64,000 nucleotides of DNA from Onthophagus taurus (lineage: Eukaryota; Arthropoda; Insecta; Coleoptera; Scarabaeidae). A program made the position numbers and the translations under genes. Below, one piece after another: positions 33,373 through 43,317 of the stretch. Position 1 is the stretch's first letter, and every line of letters begins with the position of its first letter. The DNA lies in NCBI RefSeq assembly GCF_036711975.1, contig NC_091968.1, forward strand, positions 14,942,001 to 15,006,000. The letters run 5' to 3'. Under the pieces are notes generated by a model. It saw nothing but the letters and a program-made list of their open reading frames with translations. It did no database searches and had not been told where the DNA came from.

Positions 33373-34511
33373 ATGAACAAGACGATAGCTGCAGAACTTA
33401 TCGCAGCACGAGAAGTTGTGAGAGACAAAATTCGTTCTTTAAAAGAGGACTTAGAGGAAACCGCATATGCACCCATCGCGAGACCGTTACAGGATATTGT
33501 CGCAAAACTTGACACTGCGCCTTTACTATCCATTCCAAAACGAAGTTTATCTCCAAAAGAAGAAAAATTGATATCTAAGATACAACGCTACTCGCCGGAT
33601 ATTTCTGACGTACCAGCTAAAACCGAGATCGAATATTTTATTCGAAAACCGAAAGATCCATTAAAAGAACAGCGACGAAAATTTGCTACATCGACTCCTG
33701 AAAAAAGGTTGGTATCTTCTCCCACGTCTTCTCCTCTTGGTCCATTAGCTCATGCAGAAGAAGAAGTATATGAAGTTCCGCCGGGCGAAGAAGAAGAACT
33801 CCTCGATTCTAGCGAGGATACCGGAGCTCTTATTTCGGACGCACATAATCGAATAGAACGACTTAAAGATGAAATAGAAGAAAGATTGGAGTCTCCAGAG
33901 GTACAAGCCGCTTTGAGTCAGTTTCATCCTTTGCCCAGAACGTATATTGTTGGTTTAACAACTGATTTAAGAGATGATTATGATCGTTTATACGGTGTTC
34001 GCGAAACTCCCGAAGGTTTGGAGTCAGTCCTGTTCACTTTGAGGATCAGGATATTCACGTTGGAAACTTCAAATATACGGGAACCGTTGGTTTATATGAT
34101 TTACTATTTAAAAACGAACCGCGCAAATTTACAATTCAGGACATGCGCAACTACAAAGATATCTTACTACGTTCAAATGCTCCGTACATTAATTACATTC
34201 CAGAGGCAGGTATGACTACTGAGGACGACAGTGAGAAATTTCAGAATATTATCAAGCCTATCGTTGAAGGTAACAAACCCAAGGTGCATTGGGCTAAATA
34301 CTGGCCGAATCCGAAGAAAAAAGTCGGTGGTGTATTACAAAAACAAGTCGTCCCTGGGGCTCTTATCGAATACGAGTACTGGGACGATCCCAACGAACTT
34401 GTCGATAGACTGCGTTTGTTGATGGCCTCGCAAACGGCAGGTCATTCTGCACATGTCAATGAAATATCATCGATAATATCGGAGCTAACAGAGGCCGAGA
34501 TTATACGTTAA
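33373..34511 (+). pseudogene. Conserved Maverick virion-type protein (unknown), frameshifted
   Basis: An N-terminal helical, charged region (residues 1-60) is followed by a Pro/Ser/Glu-rich middle, then the conserved block RTYIVGLTTDLRDDYDRLYG, GTVGLYDLLFKNEPRKFT and a C-terminal NELVDRLRLLMASQTAGHS. Element 2 has the same layout (45981-44902). A 7-bp deletion near 34018 shifts the frame; the inverted partial copy at 36877-37453 has those 7 bases. It lies between ATPase and fibre-like gene in both elements. Very common in arthropod Mavericks; function not known to me. Confidence 0.7.
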
Positions 34512-34580
34512 AATAATATCATAAATATACGACTCTCACATCTTTTGTTTTAAACCACCGACGTTTATGAACTAGAGAAG

Positions 34581-34802
34581 ATGAGTTTAAGCAAGTTCGG
34601 AAAACATTCGTCTAGTATGACGATCGATAAGTTTGGTAAACACGTACACGGACACAACATTGCTGCTCATTTTAAGAAACGTGAAAACGTACAACGATAT
34701 TTCAAACAACCAACAATACTTACGTTTAGCGGAGATGGAACTACGGATACAACGGATAATTATTACATTGTTCAAAATTTAGGTTACTTCAATTTAAATT
34801 GA
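34581..34802 (+). pseudogene. Fibre-like protein, N-terminal part only
   Basis: The first 69 residues match the full copy at 36807-36382 exactly (KFGKHSSSM ... DKFGKHVHGH). The sequence then changes at 34787 into an AT-rich stretch and polymerase palm sequence, so the gene is cut by the rearrangement. Confidence 0.75.
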
Positions 34803-35330
34803 AATCTTCAATTTAAATTTTTAAATTAAATTTTAATTCTTAAATTTTAAAAGTTAAATATGGAAATAACATAACACTTTTATACACCGATACTGACTCC
34901 CTAATCCTAGAAATTACTACTCCCAATGTATCCGTTAGAGAATATACACAATATACCTCGCGGTCGATCTGTGTTGGGAAGAATGAAAGATGAATATCCA
35001 AACAGGTGCATAACGTCATTTGTTGGAACAGGAGCTAAGGCGTACTGCACCACCTTGTTGAATGATAATGTAAAAAAGGCTAAAGGAGTAAAGAAATATG
35101 TTATAGATAAACATTTAAGCGTGACCGACTATAAACGTGTGGTTGAATGTGGCGGATCGATTCACAAAAAAATGTACATTTTTAAATCAGAATTTCATAC
35201 TATGTATACCGAATTAAAGAATAAAATTGCTCTTTCATCGTGCGATGATAAACGATACATATTACCGAACGGATGTATTACTTTGGCGTGGGGTCATTGG
35301 TTGATAAAAAGATTGAATGCGAATAAATGA
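34803..35330 (+). pseudogene. DNA polymerase B palm C motif and C-terminus, inverted segment
   Basis: Plus-strand fragment with the polymerase catalytic motif YTDTDS near 34890 and then the C-terminal block (LGRMKDEYPNRCITSFVGTG, KKAKGVKKYVI). The main polymerase body lies on the minus strand from 40111 to 37454 and lacks this C-terminus, so the end of the gene was flipped here. A frameshift separates the motif from the C-terminal frame that begins at 34926. An AATAAA at about 35397 follows. Confidence 0.75.
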
Positions 35331-35449
35331 ATTTAATTTTAGAAAAAATTGTAAAGAATAATAATAATAATAATGTATTTGTAATGTTCGATTGTTAATA
35401 AAGTCTTGTGAACTTTTATATAGGTCTTTATATATACGACATATACGTT

Positions 35450-36385
35450 CTAAAGAACGTTAGTTTTTGAGATCCAAGAATTATGAGACGGACCTAATCC
35501 TAACCATTTCACAAACACTTGATTTCCTTTTCGCCGTAGCACTTTTTCCACCAAATAGACGTCAGGATATTTAACTTTTTGTAATTCCTCTCGATAAAAA
35601 CCACCCATAATTTTTTCATTGGATGCATCTTTGAGCAGATATGTTGTTGGGAAAGTATTACGAACAGAATGTATTGTAAACACTTCGTTAGACCAATTGG
35701 GAGTATAGTTTTTGGTGAAGGCGTGTCGATGCTTGCTCACTCTGACGTGATCACCGACATTAAATTTTTTGGTATAAGGATCGGCAATTTTTATGTAATT
35801 ATAAACAGTTTTTAACAGTGTCGGTGCGTTTCTGTTATTTGCCTCGCTAGGTTTCATTCCTATCGTCCTGTGAACTTGGTTGTTATAATCCAGAATTAAT
35901 TTGGGAAGCAATTCCAACCAACGATAGTTACCTTGCATACTAAATTCTTTCCACATTTTTTCTTTTATTGTTCTATTAAACCGTTCAACAATAGAACTCT
36001 TTAAATTGGAAAATGAACTGTAGTGATTGATGTGATATCGTGACATGAGCTTTTTAAAATCCTCATTGTAAAATTCTTTTCCGTTATCCGTTTGCAGATT
36101 CTTCGGTATGTTTTTCCGCTTTTTCGATAGAATTGTTTCCATAGCTCGCGTAACTTCTTTGCCAGTTTTGTTTTTTAGTGGTACAGCCCATCCATACTTT
36201 GAGAAAGCATTAATAACTGTTAGAATATATTTAAAATTACCATTTGCTTTTGAATAAGGTATCATCTCCACTAAATCAGCTTGAAATAAGTCCGTTAAAC
36301 CTTTTATAATAACACGTCTGCGTTTATACTTTTTCCTCACGGACGCGTGCAACTCGTTTACGACGGACCTTTTAATATCGCTCAT
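35450..36385 (-). CDS. Retroviral-type integrase with C-terminal chromo-like domain
   Basis: 311 residues; inserts the element DNA. The DDE core has LFQADLVEM (first Asp), NLQTDNGKEFYN (second Asp) and SSIVERFNRTIKEKMW (Glu). HRTIGMKPSEAN follows and the end carries VEKVLRRKGNQVFVKWLGLG, then SHNSWI, a chromodomain-like tail typical of Maverick integrases. The ATG overlaps the stop of the fibre-like gene, which suggests they are expressed together. No break is visible. Element 2 has a homologue at 43318-44232. Confidence 0.85.
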   Translation of the reverse strand: MSDIKRSVVNELHASVRKKYKRRRVIIKGLTDLFQADLVEMIPYSKANGNFKYILTVINAFSKYGWAVPLKNKTGKEVTRAMETILSKKRKNIPKNLQTDNGKEFYNEDFKKLMSRYHINHYSSFSNLKSSIVERFNRTIKEKMWKEFSMQGNYRWLELLPKLILDYNNQVHRTIGMKPSEANNRNAPTLLKTVYNYIKIADPYTKKFNVGDHVRVSKHRHAFTKNYTPNWSNEVFTIHSVRNTFPTTYLLKDASNEKIMGGFYREELQKVKYPDVYLVEKVLRRKGNQVFVKWLGLGPSHNSWISKTNVL

Positions 36386-36807
36386 TTTCTGGATATTTCA
36401 ATGAGCAGTTCTACCATAAATGGTTTCTTGAGTAAAGTGGTCTTCGTTGTGGGTTTGCAAACTATTTTATCTCTAAAGGAGAGAACATTTAACTTTTTAT
36501 TTGGATCGAAGATACTCCCGTTAATAATCATTTCAACGTCTCCTTCAAATCGGTGATGCACTATTTCACCAATATAGAAAAAGTTTATATATTTACTTAC
36601 GTAACCTAAATTTTGAACAATGTAATAATTATCCGTTGTATCCGTAGTTCCATCTCCGCTAAACGTAAGTATTGTTGGTTGTTTGAAATATCGTTGTACG
36701 TTTTCACGTTTCTTAAAATGAGCAGCAATGTTGTGTCCGTGTACGTGTTTACCAAACTTATCGATCGTCATACTAGACGAATGTTTTCCGAACTTGCTTA
36801 AACTCAT
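36382..36807 (-). CDS. Fibre-like protein, complete copy
   Basis: 141 residues beginning with the repeated KFGKH-type motif (SLSKFGKHSS, DKFGKHVHGH). The rest looks beta-rich (PTILTFSGDG, YINFFYIGEI). The element 2 protein at the same place also begins with DKFG but then has a long coiled coil. A conserved N-terminal tail with a variable distal part is what a capsid-anchored fibre would show; this is inference. The stop overlaps the integrase start by a few bases. Confidence 0.55.
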   Translation of the reverse strand: MSLSKFGKHSSSMTIDKFGKHVHGHNIAAHFKKRENVQRYFKQPTILTFSGDGTTDTTDNYYIVQNLGYVSKYINFFYIGEIVHHRFEGDVEMIINGSIFDPNKKLNVLSFRDKIVCKPTTKTTLLKKPFMVELLIEISRK

Positions 36808-36876
36808 CTTCTCTAGTTCATAAACGTCGGTGGTTTAAAACAAAAGATGTGAGAGTCGTATATTTATGATATTATT

Positions 36877-37453
36877 TTAACGTATAATCTCGGCCTCTGT
36901 TAGCTCCGATATTATCGATGATATTTCATTGACATGTGCAGAATGACCTGCCGTTTGCGAGGCCATCAACAAACGCAGTCTATCGACAAGTTCGTTGGGA
37001 TCGTCCCAGTACTCGTATTCGATAAGAGCCCCAGGGACGACTTGTTTTTGTAATACACCACCGACTTTTTTCTTCGGATTCGGCCAGTATTTAGCCCAAT
37101 GCACCTTGGGTTTGTTACCTTCAACGATAGGCTTGATAATATTCTGAAATTTCTCACTGTCGTCCTCAGTAGTCATACCTGCCTCTGGAATGTAATTAAT
37201 GTACGGAGCATTTGAACGTAGTAAGATATCTTTGTAGTTGCGCATGTCCTGAATTGTAAATTTGCGCGGTTCGTTTTTAAATAGTAAATCATATAAACCA
37301 ACGGTTCCCGTATATTTGAAGTTTCCAACGTGAATATCCTGATCCTCAAAGTGAACAGGACTGACTCCAATGTAGAAACCTTCGGGAGTTTCGCGAACAC
37401 CGTATAAACGATCATAATCATCTCTTAAATCAGTTGTTAAACCAACAATATAC
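36877..37453 (-). pseudogene. Conserved virion-type protein, duplicated C-terminal part
   Basis: Inverted copy of 33942-34511. It starts within YIVGLTTDLR, joined to polymerase sequence at 37453/37454, and runs to the normal stop. It keeps the 7 bases missing in the plus-strand copy. It has no N-terminal half of its own. Confidence 0.8.
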
Positions 37454-40111
37454 ATTCTTCCCAACACAGATCGACCGCGAGGTATATTGTGTATATTCTC
37501 TAACGGATACATTGGGAGTAGTAATTTCTAGGATTAGGGAGTCAGTATTGGTGTATAAAAGTGTTATGTTATTTCCATATTTAACTTTTAAAATTTAAGA
37601 ATTAAAATTTAATTTAAAAATTTAAATTGAAGATTTAAAATTTGGTTTAGCTATTAGGGCTTCCACGCCCGGTTTCTTATGACGACATTCCCAGTGGGTA
37701 ACTAGTCTTATATCCACTCGCTTTTCCACATTTTCCATTGTCTTACCGTATACGATGTTATTCATTGCTTTGTAATGATTTTTTTCAAATTCATTCTTAG
37801 CTTTCGCACGTTTATCGGAATTGAAATCGATGTAGCTCCGCATCCAGTTGGATTGTTTAAATTCTAATACTCTGTAAATCTTCGTTAGTTTCAATCCGAA
37901 CTTAATACACTGCTTTAGATTCACGTAATGAATGATATATTTTGTTTTATTTTCCAAATTTGCTATTAACTTTGCATTTTTTGAACCTGGCGGTACAATC
38001 CGTTCTGGACAAAATGGCAAATCGTTGTGTTCATCATGTATTGCTTCCGGATACTCTAAATCTACCTCGAACACGTAACCCTTTTCGGAATCGTCTTCCG
38101 TATTGTAAATATCTAACTTTTGAATCTCTTCATCTGATAGCCATCGAAATCCCCCCGTCGGTAATTTTCGTCTCATTGCGTGTCCATACAAATTCGTAGC
38201 GTCGAGATACAAAATATAAGATGGGTCTTTGGTTTCATCAAATTCCATCATTAATTTATTGTTAGCCTTCGCACTGCGTTTAGTGCACATACTTAATCCA
38301 CCGCGAATACCATTTTTAAAGAAGTGTAACATGTCTATGTCCGTTAATAATTCTAATTTTACCCCTGTCATTCGTAATAATGCATCCCAACCGAAGCCCG
38401 GCGCTGTGAAGTAATGACATGGATCTAAAGAGTAATACTTCATCGAGATGGTTCGGAAATTCTCAAATACGTCCGCCTAAAGTAAAACGTCAGACGTTAA
38501 ATAAATGTCGCTATATTCGCCTAAAGTGCGACAGTTAAATAAGTTCCACACCGTTTGTGCACGACAATAATTTTCTTCGGTTATACTATCGTCGCATAAA
38601 GTATTGTAAAAACTACTTCGATCTGGCAGAGCGGTAAGATTCAGCTTTTCGAATGAATCCACAAAGGAATACGGAAAAACTCCTTTCTGACGTATAAGTC
38701 GAAACTGTTCTTCGTTCCTAAAATATTTTCTGATATGAACGCATTGGTTGTCTTCCAAAAATGAACCCAACTTCTCTAGCGATAAAGCCATAAACCTAAA
38801 TGAATCCACAAATTTCAAGTTCATATGAACCCGCCTTAGCTTTCCCTTGCTGTCAATGTTTTCTCCTACGATAATTTTTTTCGAAAATGATATATACTTT
38901 TCTTTATTCTGTGCTATAACGTCCACGTCTTCTTCTTTTAATGCCATATCTTTCACAAACATATGACAATCGTAGTTCGAAAGATTGTGAAAGAATATCG
39001 GTATGAACTTTGGTAATTGATAATTGATGTTACATACAGCATGTGCGGGTCCTCTATACAACCCAGTTAGGTGATCATGATCGCACACTTTATTACCTTC
39101 TTTTATTTTGTGCGAACAAATGTGACAGATATCCTGCATCTCATGTATTAATCTATCTATAGGTGGTAATGGGAGCATTTCTTTTGGTTGGCTTAAATAA
39201 TTTTTGTATATATTCAGAACGTCATGTTCCAACTTGCTCATGAAAATTTGAGCAGCATTACATCCGCGATATATTTCAAACTTCGACAATGATTCGTCAT
39301 ATGAACATTTTATATAATATGCAAATGCATAAGGTTCGTGTTTGAAACATTTGACGGAGTATGAATTATCATCGTTAAGTTCTGTTGCTTCCGCATCGGC
39401 GATCGGTTTCTGTAATGCTTCAAAATCTGCATACACCACGAACGGTATTTTTAATTGTCGTTCAAAATTTTCGAACTGTAGTATATTTTCCTTTTCTTCA
39501 TTTCCATATTTATTTATTTTCAAATTTGTTGTTGGTAAAATTGCCCTTACCTTGCTGCAATCGTCACTTGGATGACGGATAAGTTTATTTTCTGACGTAA
39601 AGAATACCAAGCATCCGTCGCAAATATACTTTTCATGACCATTCTGCGATGCTTGCGATGATAGTAATCGAGACAGATTTTTTATCCAACAATAGTGACT
39701 ATTCCCGGAATCATTTGTAACCAATAATAAATTTATATGTCTTTCTTCTTTTTGTCGACATATATACATTGTAATTATGTCATAATTCATAACACCGTCT
39801 TTAAAATACTCATTTATTCCATATACATTAATAGATAGTTTGTTCTGCTTTTCAAATACAGGTATATCTCGTAATTTAACTGGAAAAACAATATTTGAAT
39901 AGTCTAAGCCGCAGTCTAGGTAATTCGGATACGAAGATGTCCTCTGTGGTAAACCGTTCGGTTCATGTAGTGCGGATGTTACAGCCCATGCAAAACATGC
40001 ATCATCCGCGTTTTGTATATTTATCACAGCACGCTTTGCTTTTATTTGCGATGGTAGATCGATGTAATTAGATGCTCTGATAGGATTATATTTGTTTAAA
40101 TTTAACTCCAT
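37454..40111 (-). pseudogene. DNA polymerase B (protein-primed type), broken
   Basis: Replicates the element ends by protein priming. The N-terminal frame (40111-38477) has the exonuclease region (FVVYADFEAL, HDHLTGLYRGP, FFHNLSNYDCHMF). The next frame (38443-37622) has the fingers/palm with LYLDATNLYG (motif A) and MNNIVYGKTMEN (motif B). A stop separates the two frames near 38477. After 37640 the reading is lost in AT-rich sequence, then a short stretch with YTNTDS appears at 37565-37540 where the active motif is YTDTDS. The C-terminus is on the other strand (34803-35330). Confidence 0.85.
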
Positions 40112-40195
40112 AAATATAGAGAATTTGCATTAAAGTCCATCCCAAATAAAATATTGAAACATTTATTTTTTAATATATAGGTATATTATGTCACA

Positions 40196-40387
40196 TTACG
40201 CGTTGCTTCGTAAATGTGCAGAGTAACATTGTCTATTTACATAATCATCGCAAGCCTCACATTTTACTGCTTTTGGAATTTGCGGTGCGTCAAGCTTGAT
40301 TCTCTTGAAAATGCAAGATAATCGTTGATGTCTTTTTAAATTGTCAACTCGAGTAAAACTTTTTCCACAATCCTCACACACGACCAT
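40196..40387 (-). CDS. C2H2-type zinc-finger N-terminal part of the polymerase gene
   Basis: 63 residues: CEDCGKSFTRVDNLKRHQRL (C2H2 finger), then CEACDDYVNRQCYSAHLRSN. Many arthropod Maverick polymerase genes begin with such fingers. The domain that normally follows, seen in element 2 at 53822-54409, is missing here, so an internal deletion probably separates this part from the polymerase frame starting at 40111. A TTTATAAA at 40457-40464 could be its promoter. Confidence 0.5.
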   Translation of the reverse strand: MVVCEDCGKSFTRVDNLKRHQRLSCIFKRIKLDAPQIPKAVKCEACDDYVNRQCYSAHLRSNA

Positions 40388-40564
40388 TTTACAATTTAAT
40401 GTTGTACACTTCTACTTGTTATGAAAGAACTACGTCAATACCACATTTCGCAGGCGTTTATAAACCCTCACCGCTCCTGAAACTTATTGGGAGGAGGAGG
40501 ATGCATCGAGTGCGTTTGTATACATGTATATTTATAACTCCGTATACCTCTGCATAATAAATTA

Positions 40565-41140
40565 AAAAAATATCTCGCAGGTAGATCATGACTCACATTA
40601 AGTTAATTGACCTCCTCCTCGAACGTATCCTCCCAAAAAAATTTGCCGATTCAAGAACCTCCTCGCACATTTTAAAGCTCCGTATACCTTTACACAATAA
40701 ATTTTAAAAAAATATCCCGCAGGTAGATCATGACTGACTTATTTGTATACCTACATGTCCCAAAACCGTATACCTTTGTGTACAATAAGTTAAGAGATAT
40801 ATCGAAAACATTAACAGTTCATTGAGAAGCGTCGAAGGATAAACATAGTAATTGTTTTCATCTAGGTAAACAGGTTACATATAAAGATAAATTTTTAATA
40901 ACATAACCTAAATAAAGATACATTTTTAATAAAGATACATTTTTAATAAAGATACATTTTTAATAATTTCGTCAAAATAACATGACCTTCTCAAGTTAAT
41001 TGACCTCCTCCTCTCTTGATCGAATCTCCTCCGACCCTCAAAAGAATCGCCGATTCAAGAACCTCCTCTCCTCATCGAACCTCCTCTGACCCCCAAGAAA
41101 TTTGCCGATTCAAGAACCTCCTCCTAGAACGCAGGTTCGA
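40565..41140. repeat. Element 1 right terminal inverted repeat
   Basis: Reverse complement of 23826-24380. It has an extra short triplication of TAAAGATACATTTTTAA (40918-40965) compared with the left copy. Confidence 0.85.
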
Positions 41141-41355
41141 AGCCAAATACTCGGCTTTGATGGAACCCGTTGTCAACGTACTCCAATCTGTAGCTTTTGA
41201 CGTGGTCAAAGCCTCGGAACACGTTAAAAGGATTTTACTTTTAATTAAAAACCACCGTGAAAATCCGACGAAAAAGTGACAGACGAAATTATAAAGGAAG
41301 CTACTGCTGCTGCGGAGAAAGTCGGACTGGAGGAGGACATTACATCAATGCCGCG
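41141..41355 (+). pseudogene. hAT transposase, part upstream of element 2
   Basis: The frame carries FEAKYSALMEPVVNVLQSV, AFDVVKASEHVKRILLLI and, after a one-base slip in an A-run near 41275, DEIIKEATAAAEKVGL then ITSMP. This is the region before the C-terminal dimerisation domain of hAT transposases. It stops exactly at the 6-bp target duplication and continues in the same codon phase at 56111. Confidence 0.75.
41350..41355 (+). repeat. Element 2 target-site duplication, left
   Basis: GCCGCG directly before AGTAGGTATAAAAC; the same six bases follow CCTACT at 56111-56116. Confidence 0.9.
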
Positions 41356-41853
41356 AGTAGGTATAAAACAAGGCTATCTCTGACGTCAGAGGTAGCCGTA
41401 GTCAAGGACACCCTTCCCCCTCCACCTCCCCGGCTTCCAGCCGACAAGGTTGCCCTCTAGCGGCGGGTAGCTGAATTACACGCACGTCATCGACGCCGTC
41501 GCCGCCGCCGCTACCGCTGGCGCGCGGGTTCGCGGTGCCGGATGGGCTGGTGCCGCGCGGAACGGGTTGGGCGGGTGCGGGGCGGTTGGTTGCCATACTA
41601 AATTTTTTGTTTGTATAAATATAAACAACTGACGTCGTTGACCGCAAAGATTGTGTTATTGCATAATAAGGAACTGTTGCGGTTACGCCAATGATAATAG
41701 TAATCTACAAAGAATTTCCGATAGTTTGTTCGGATGCGGTGTCATTAAGTGAGACAAAAAAAATCGTTGGAGAGTAGTGTACGCATGCCTGAACATGAAG
41801 AAGGATTTTGTTTGTAGGATATTCACTGAATAAAGGAAAAAAAGAATTAGTTT
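41356..41853. repeat. Element 2 left terminal inverted repeat
   Basis: 498 bp matching the reverse complement of 55603-56110. It has a GC-rich outer half with CTGACGTCAG and a TATAAATA at 41614-41621 that could serve as promoter. The 81- and 62-residue frames over it are not genes. Confidence 0.9.
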
Positions 41854-41884
41854 GTTGATTAACGTTCAATACGTCGGTAGTACA

Positions 41885-42172
41885 ATGGAACATGAAGTGT
41901 TGGAATCATCAAATTTTATAAGTAATTTGCTTATGGATTTCGAGCGACAAATAGCGGAAGAGTATGAATTAATAAATGAAAAGCGATATGATCTCCCTCA
42001 TTCGTTGAGTATTGGTACGGGTATCAGTTTAGCGCGCGGTGGATATCCTGTGGTGAAAATAGCTGCAAACAGTAAAAGAAAATGCATTCAATTGACATCG
42101 TACGAATGGGATAAATTTTGGGAAATACATGAATCTAAGGCAGATCAACATTTACTTCAAAGAAAAAAGTGA
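41885..42172 (+). pseudogene. EDEW-type conserved protein, N-terminal part
   Basis: 96 residues from ATG 41885 with SIGTGISLARGGYPVVKIA and LTSYEWDKFWEI, the same pattern as the leftmost gene of element 1. It ends early. A further stretch without its own start (about 42360-42570, with DEFQGESMADYIKRMSSLTP) seems to be the C-terminal part in another frame. Confidence 0.5.
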
Positions 42173-42559
42173 TCTTCATGTAGTGATGTAATCGAGCAAA
42201 CTGATTCTAAAGAAGTGCAATTAAGCACTTACTTAAATATATTTTAAGTTTGCAAAAACACTAACCTTAAAAATCATAGAAAAATTATAAGGATACAATC
42301 TCGTGGAACGGAATTAGTACTTCATTCAACAAGTTATAAAAATCTTAAGCAACTTCGTGAAATAATTACTATGCGATTACAAAGACTACATTTGATGAAT
42401 TTCAAGGCGAGAGTATGGCGGACTATATAAAAAGAATGTCAAGTCTTACTCCCTCACTCACTCCTTTTGAGGAATTGGAGTATCGAGAGTGTGCGCTCGA
42501 GATAATTACGCTAATTCCGGATCAAATAAAGTCTGCTATAGGTGCTTTGAAAGCGGGTG

Positions 42560-42799
42560 ATGTTTTCAAATGAAGACTTCGTCTATATCATACATAAGAA
42601 ACATAATTTTGTAACATGTAAGGAATTGGAGAGCATTTGGTGTAAACTTTCACCAGAGAAGCAAGAAAAATTGAAATATCATTTACCCTGTTACAAACAT
42701 TATAATGTTGGTGGTGGGGGTGATGAAATAGACGGACCGCCAATCTCTATAACAAAGTGTAGTGTATGTGTTGAGAAGTGTGATATATGCACATATTAA
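42560..42799 (+). CDS. Small Cys/His protein with HYN...IDGPP...CSVC
   Basis: 79 residues from ATG 42560. It has LESIWCKLSPEKQEKLKYHL, PCYKHYN, a Gly run, EIDGPPISITKCSVC and a second Cys pair. It matches the C-terminus of the element 1 protein at 30044-30375 but sits at the opposite end of the viral gene order. It overlaps the end of the preceding remnant. Confidence 0.5.
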   Translation: MFSNEDFVYIIHKKHNFVTCKELESIWCKLSPEKQEKLKYHLPCYKHYNVGGGGDEIDGPPISITKCSVCVEKCDICTY

Positions 42800-42828
42800 T
42801 TGTTTGAACGTTGTCGCGAGAAGAATAA

Positions 42829-43253
42829 TGAATTTCACCATATTTTACACAGTAATGCAAAGTACACTACTCATCAAAGCACCTCAAACTACAAAAGAGG
42901 TATCAATTAGTTTCGATCCGGATTACACAAGAAAAGATCTAGATATAAAGTGGTTACCCATGAAGCAGATGATGGATGAAGATGTATTTTCTATTATACC
43001 AAATTGTTCGCGTGAATCCATTATTACATTTAAAGCCAAATTCACTTTGGAAGATAATAGTACTATAACCAGTAAATGGATTTCGGTATTATACGATATT
43101 GATTTAATTTCAATATGTTATAATAATATTGCGATAGTTATATTTGCTTCAATAATAATATTAATAGGAATTACATATAGTTGCATACTTTTATTTAATA
43201 ATATTTATGAAAGTTGTATACAATTTGGTGTGATAATATTAAGCTGTGTATAA
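42829..43253 (+). CDS. Predicted membrane protein, unknown
   Basis: About 141 residues from ATG 42829. The middle is hydrophilic (SFDPDYTRKDLDIKWLP). The C-terminal third has a clear membrane segment (IAIVIFASIIILIGITYSCI) and a second hydrophobic stretch at the very end. No counterpart was found in element 1. AATAAA at 43264 follows. It converges on the integrase gene. Confidence 0.5.
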
Positions 43254-43317
43254 AAAGTAGGATAAATAAAGAACTTGATGAAAATTATCATTTTTTATTT
43301 TATTGTTTTCGATTTAA

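Larger units (their letters stand above)
23826..41140. mobile_element. Endogenous adintovirus/Maverick element 1
   Basis: About 17.3 kb between inverted repeats, carrying a full set of adintovirus/Polinton core genes: polymerase B, integrase, protease, packaging ATPase, major capsid, penton-like and PLA2-containing proteins. Most virion genes read rightwards, the polymerase reads leftwards. An inverted and permuted duplication at 33.9-37.6 kb, a SINE and several frameshifts make it defective. No 6-bp direct repeat is seen at its ends, and left and right flanks do not match, so it may have been rearranged after insertion. Confidence 0.85.

Noticed and set aside
41402..41647. 81-residue Ala/Pro/Gly-rich frame
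   Set aside because: Lies in the GC-rich outer half of the element 2 TIR; the right TIR gives an altered frame, as expected for non-coding DNA.
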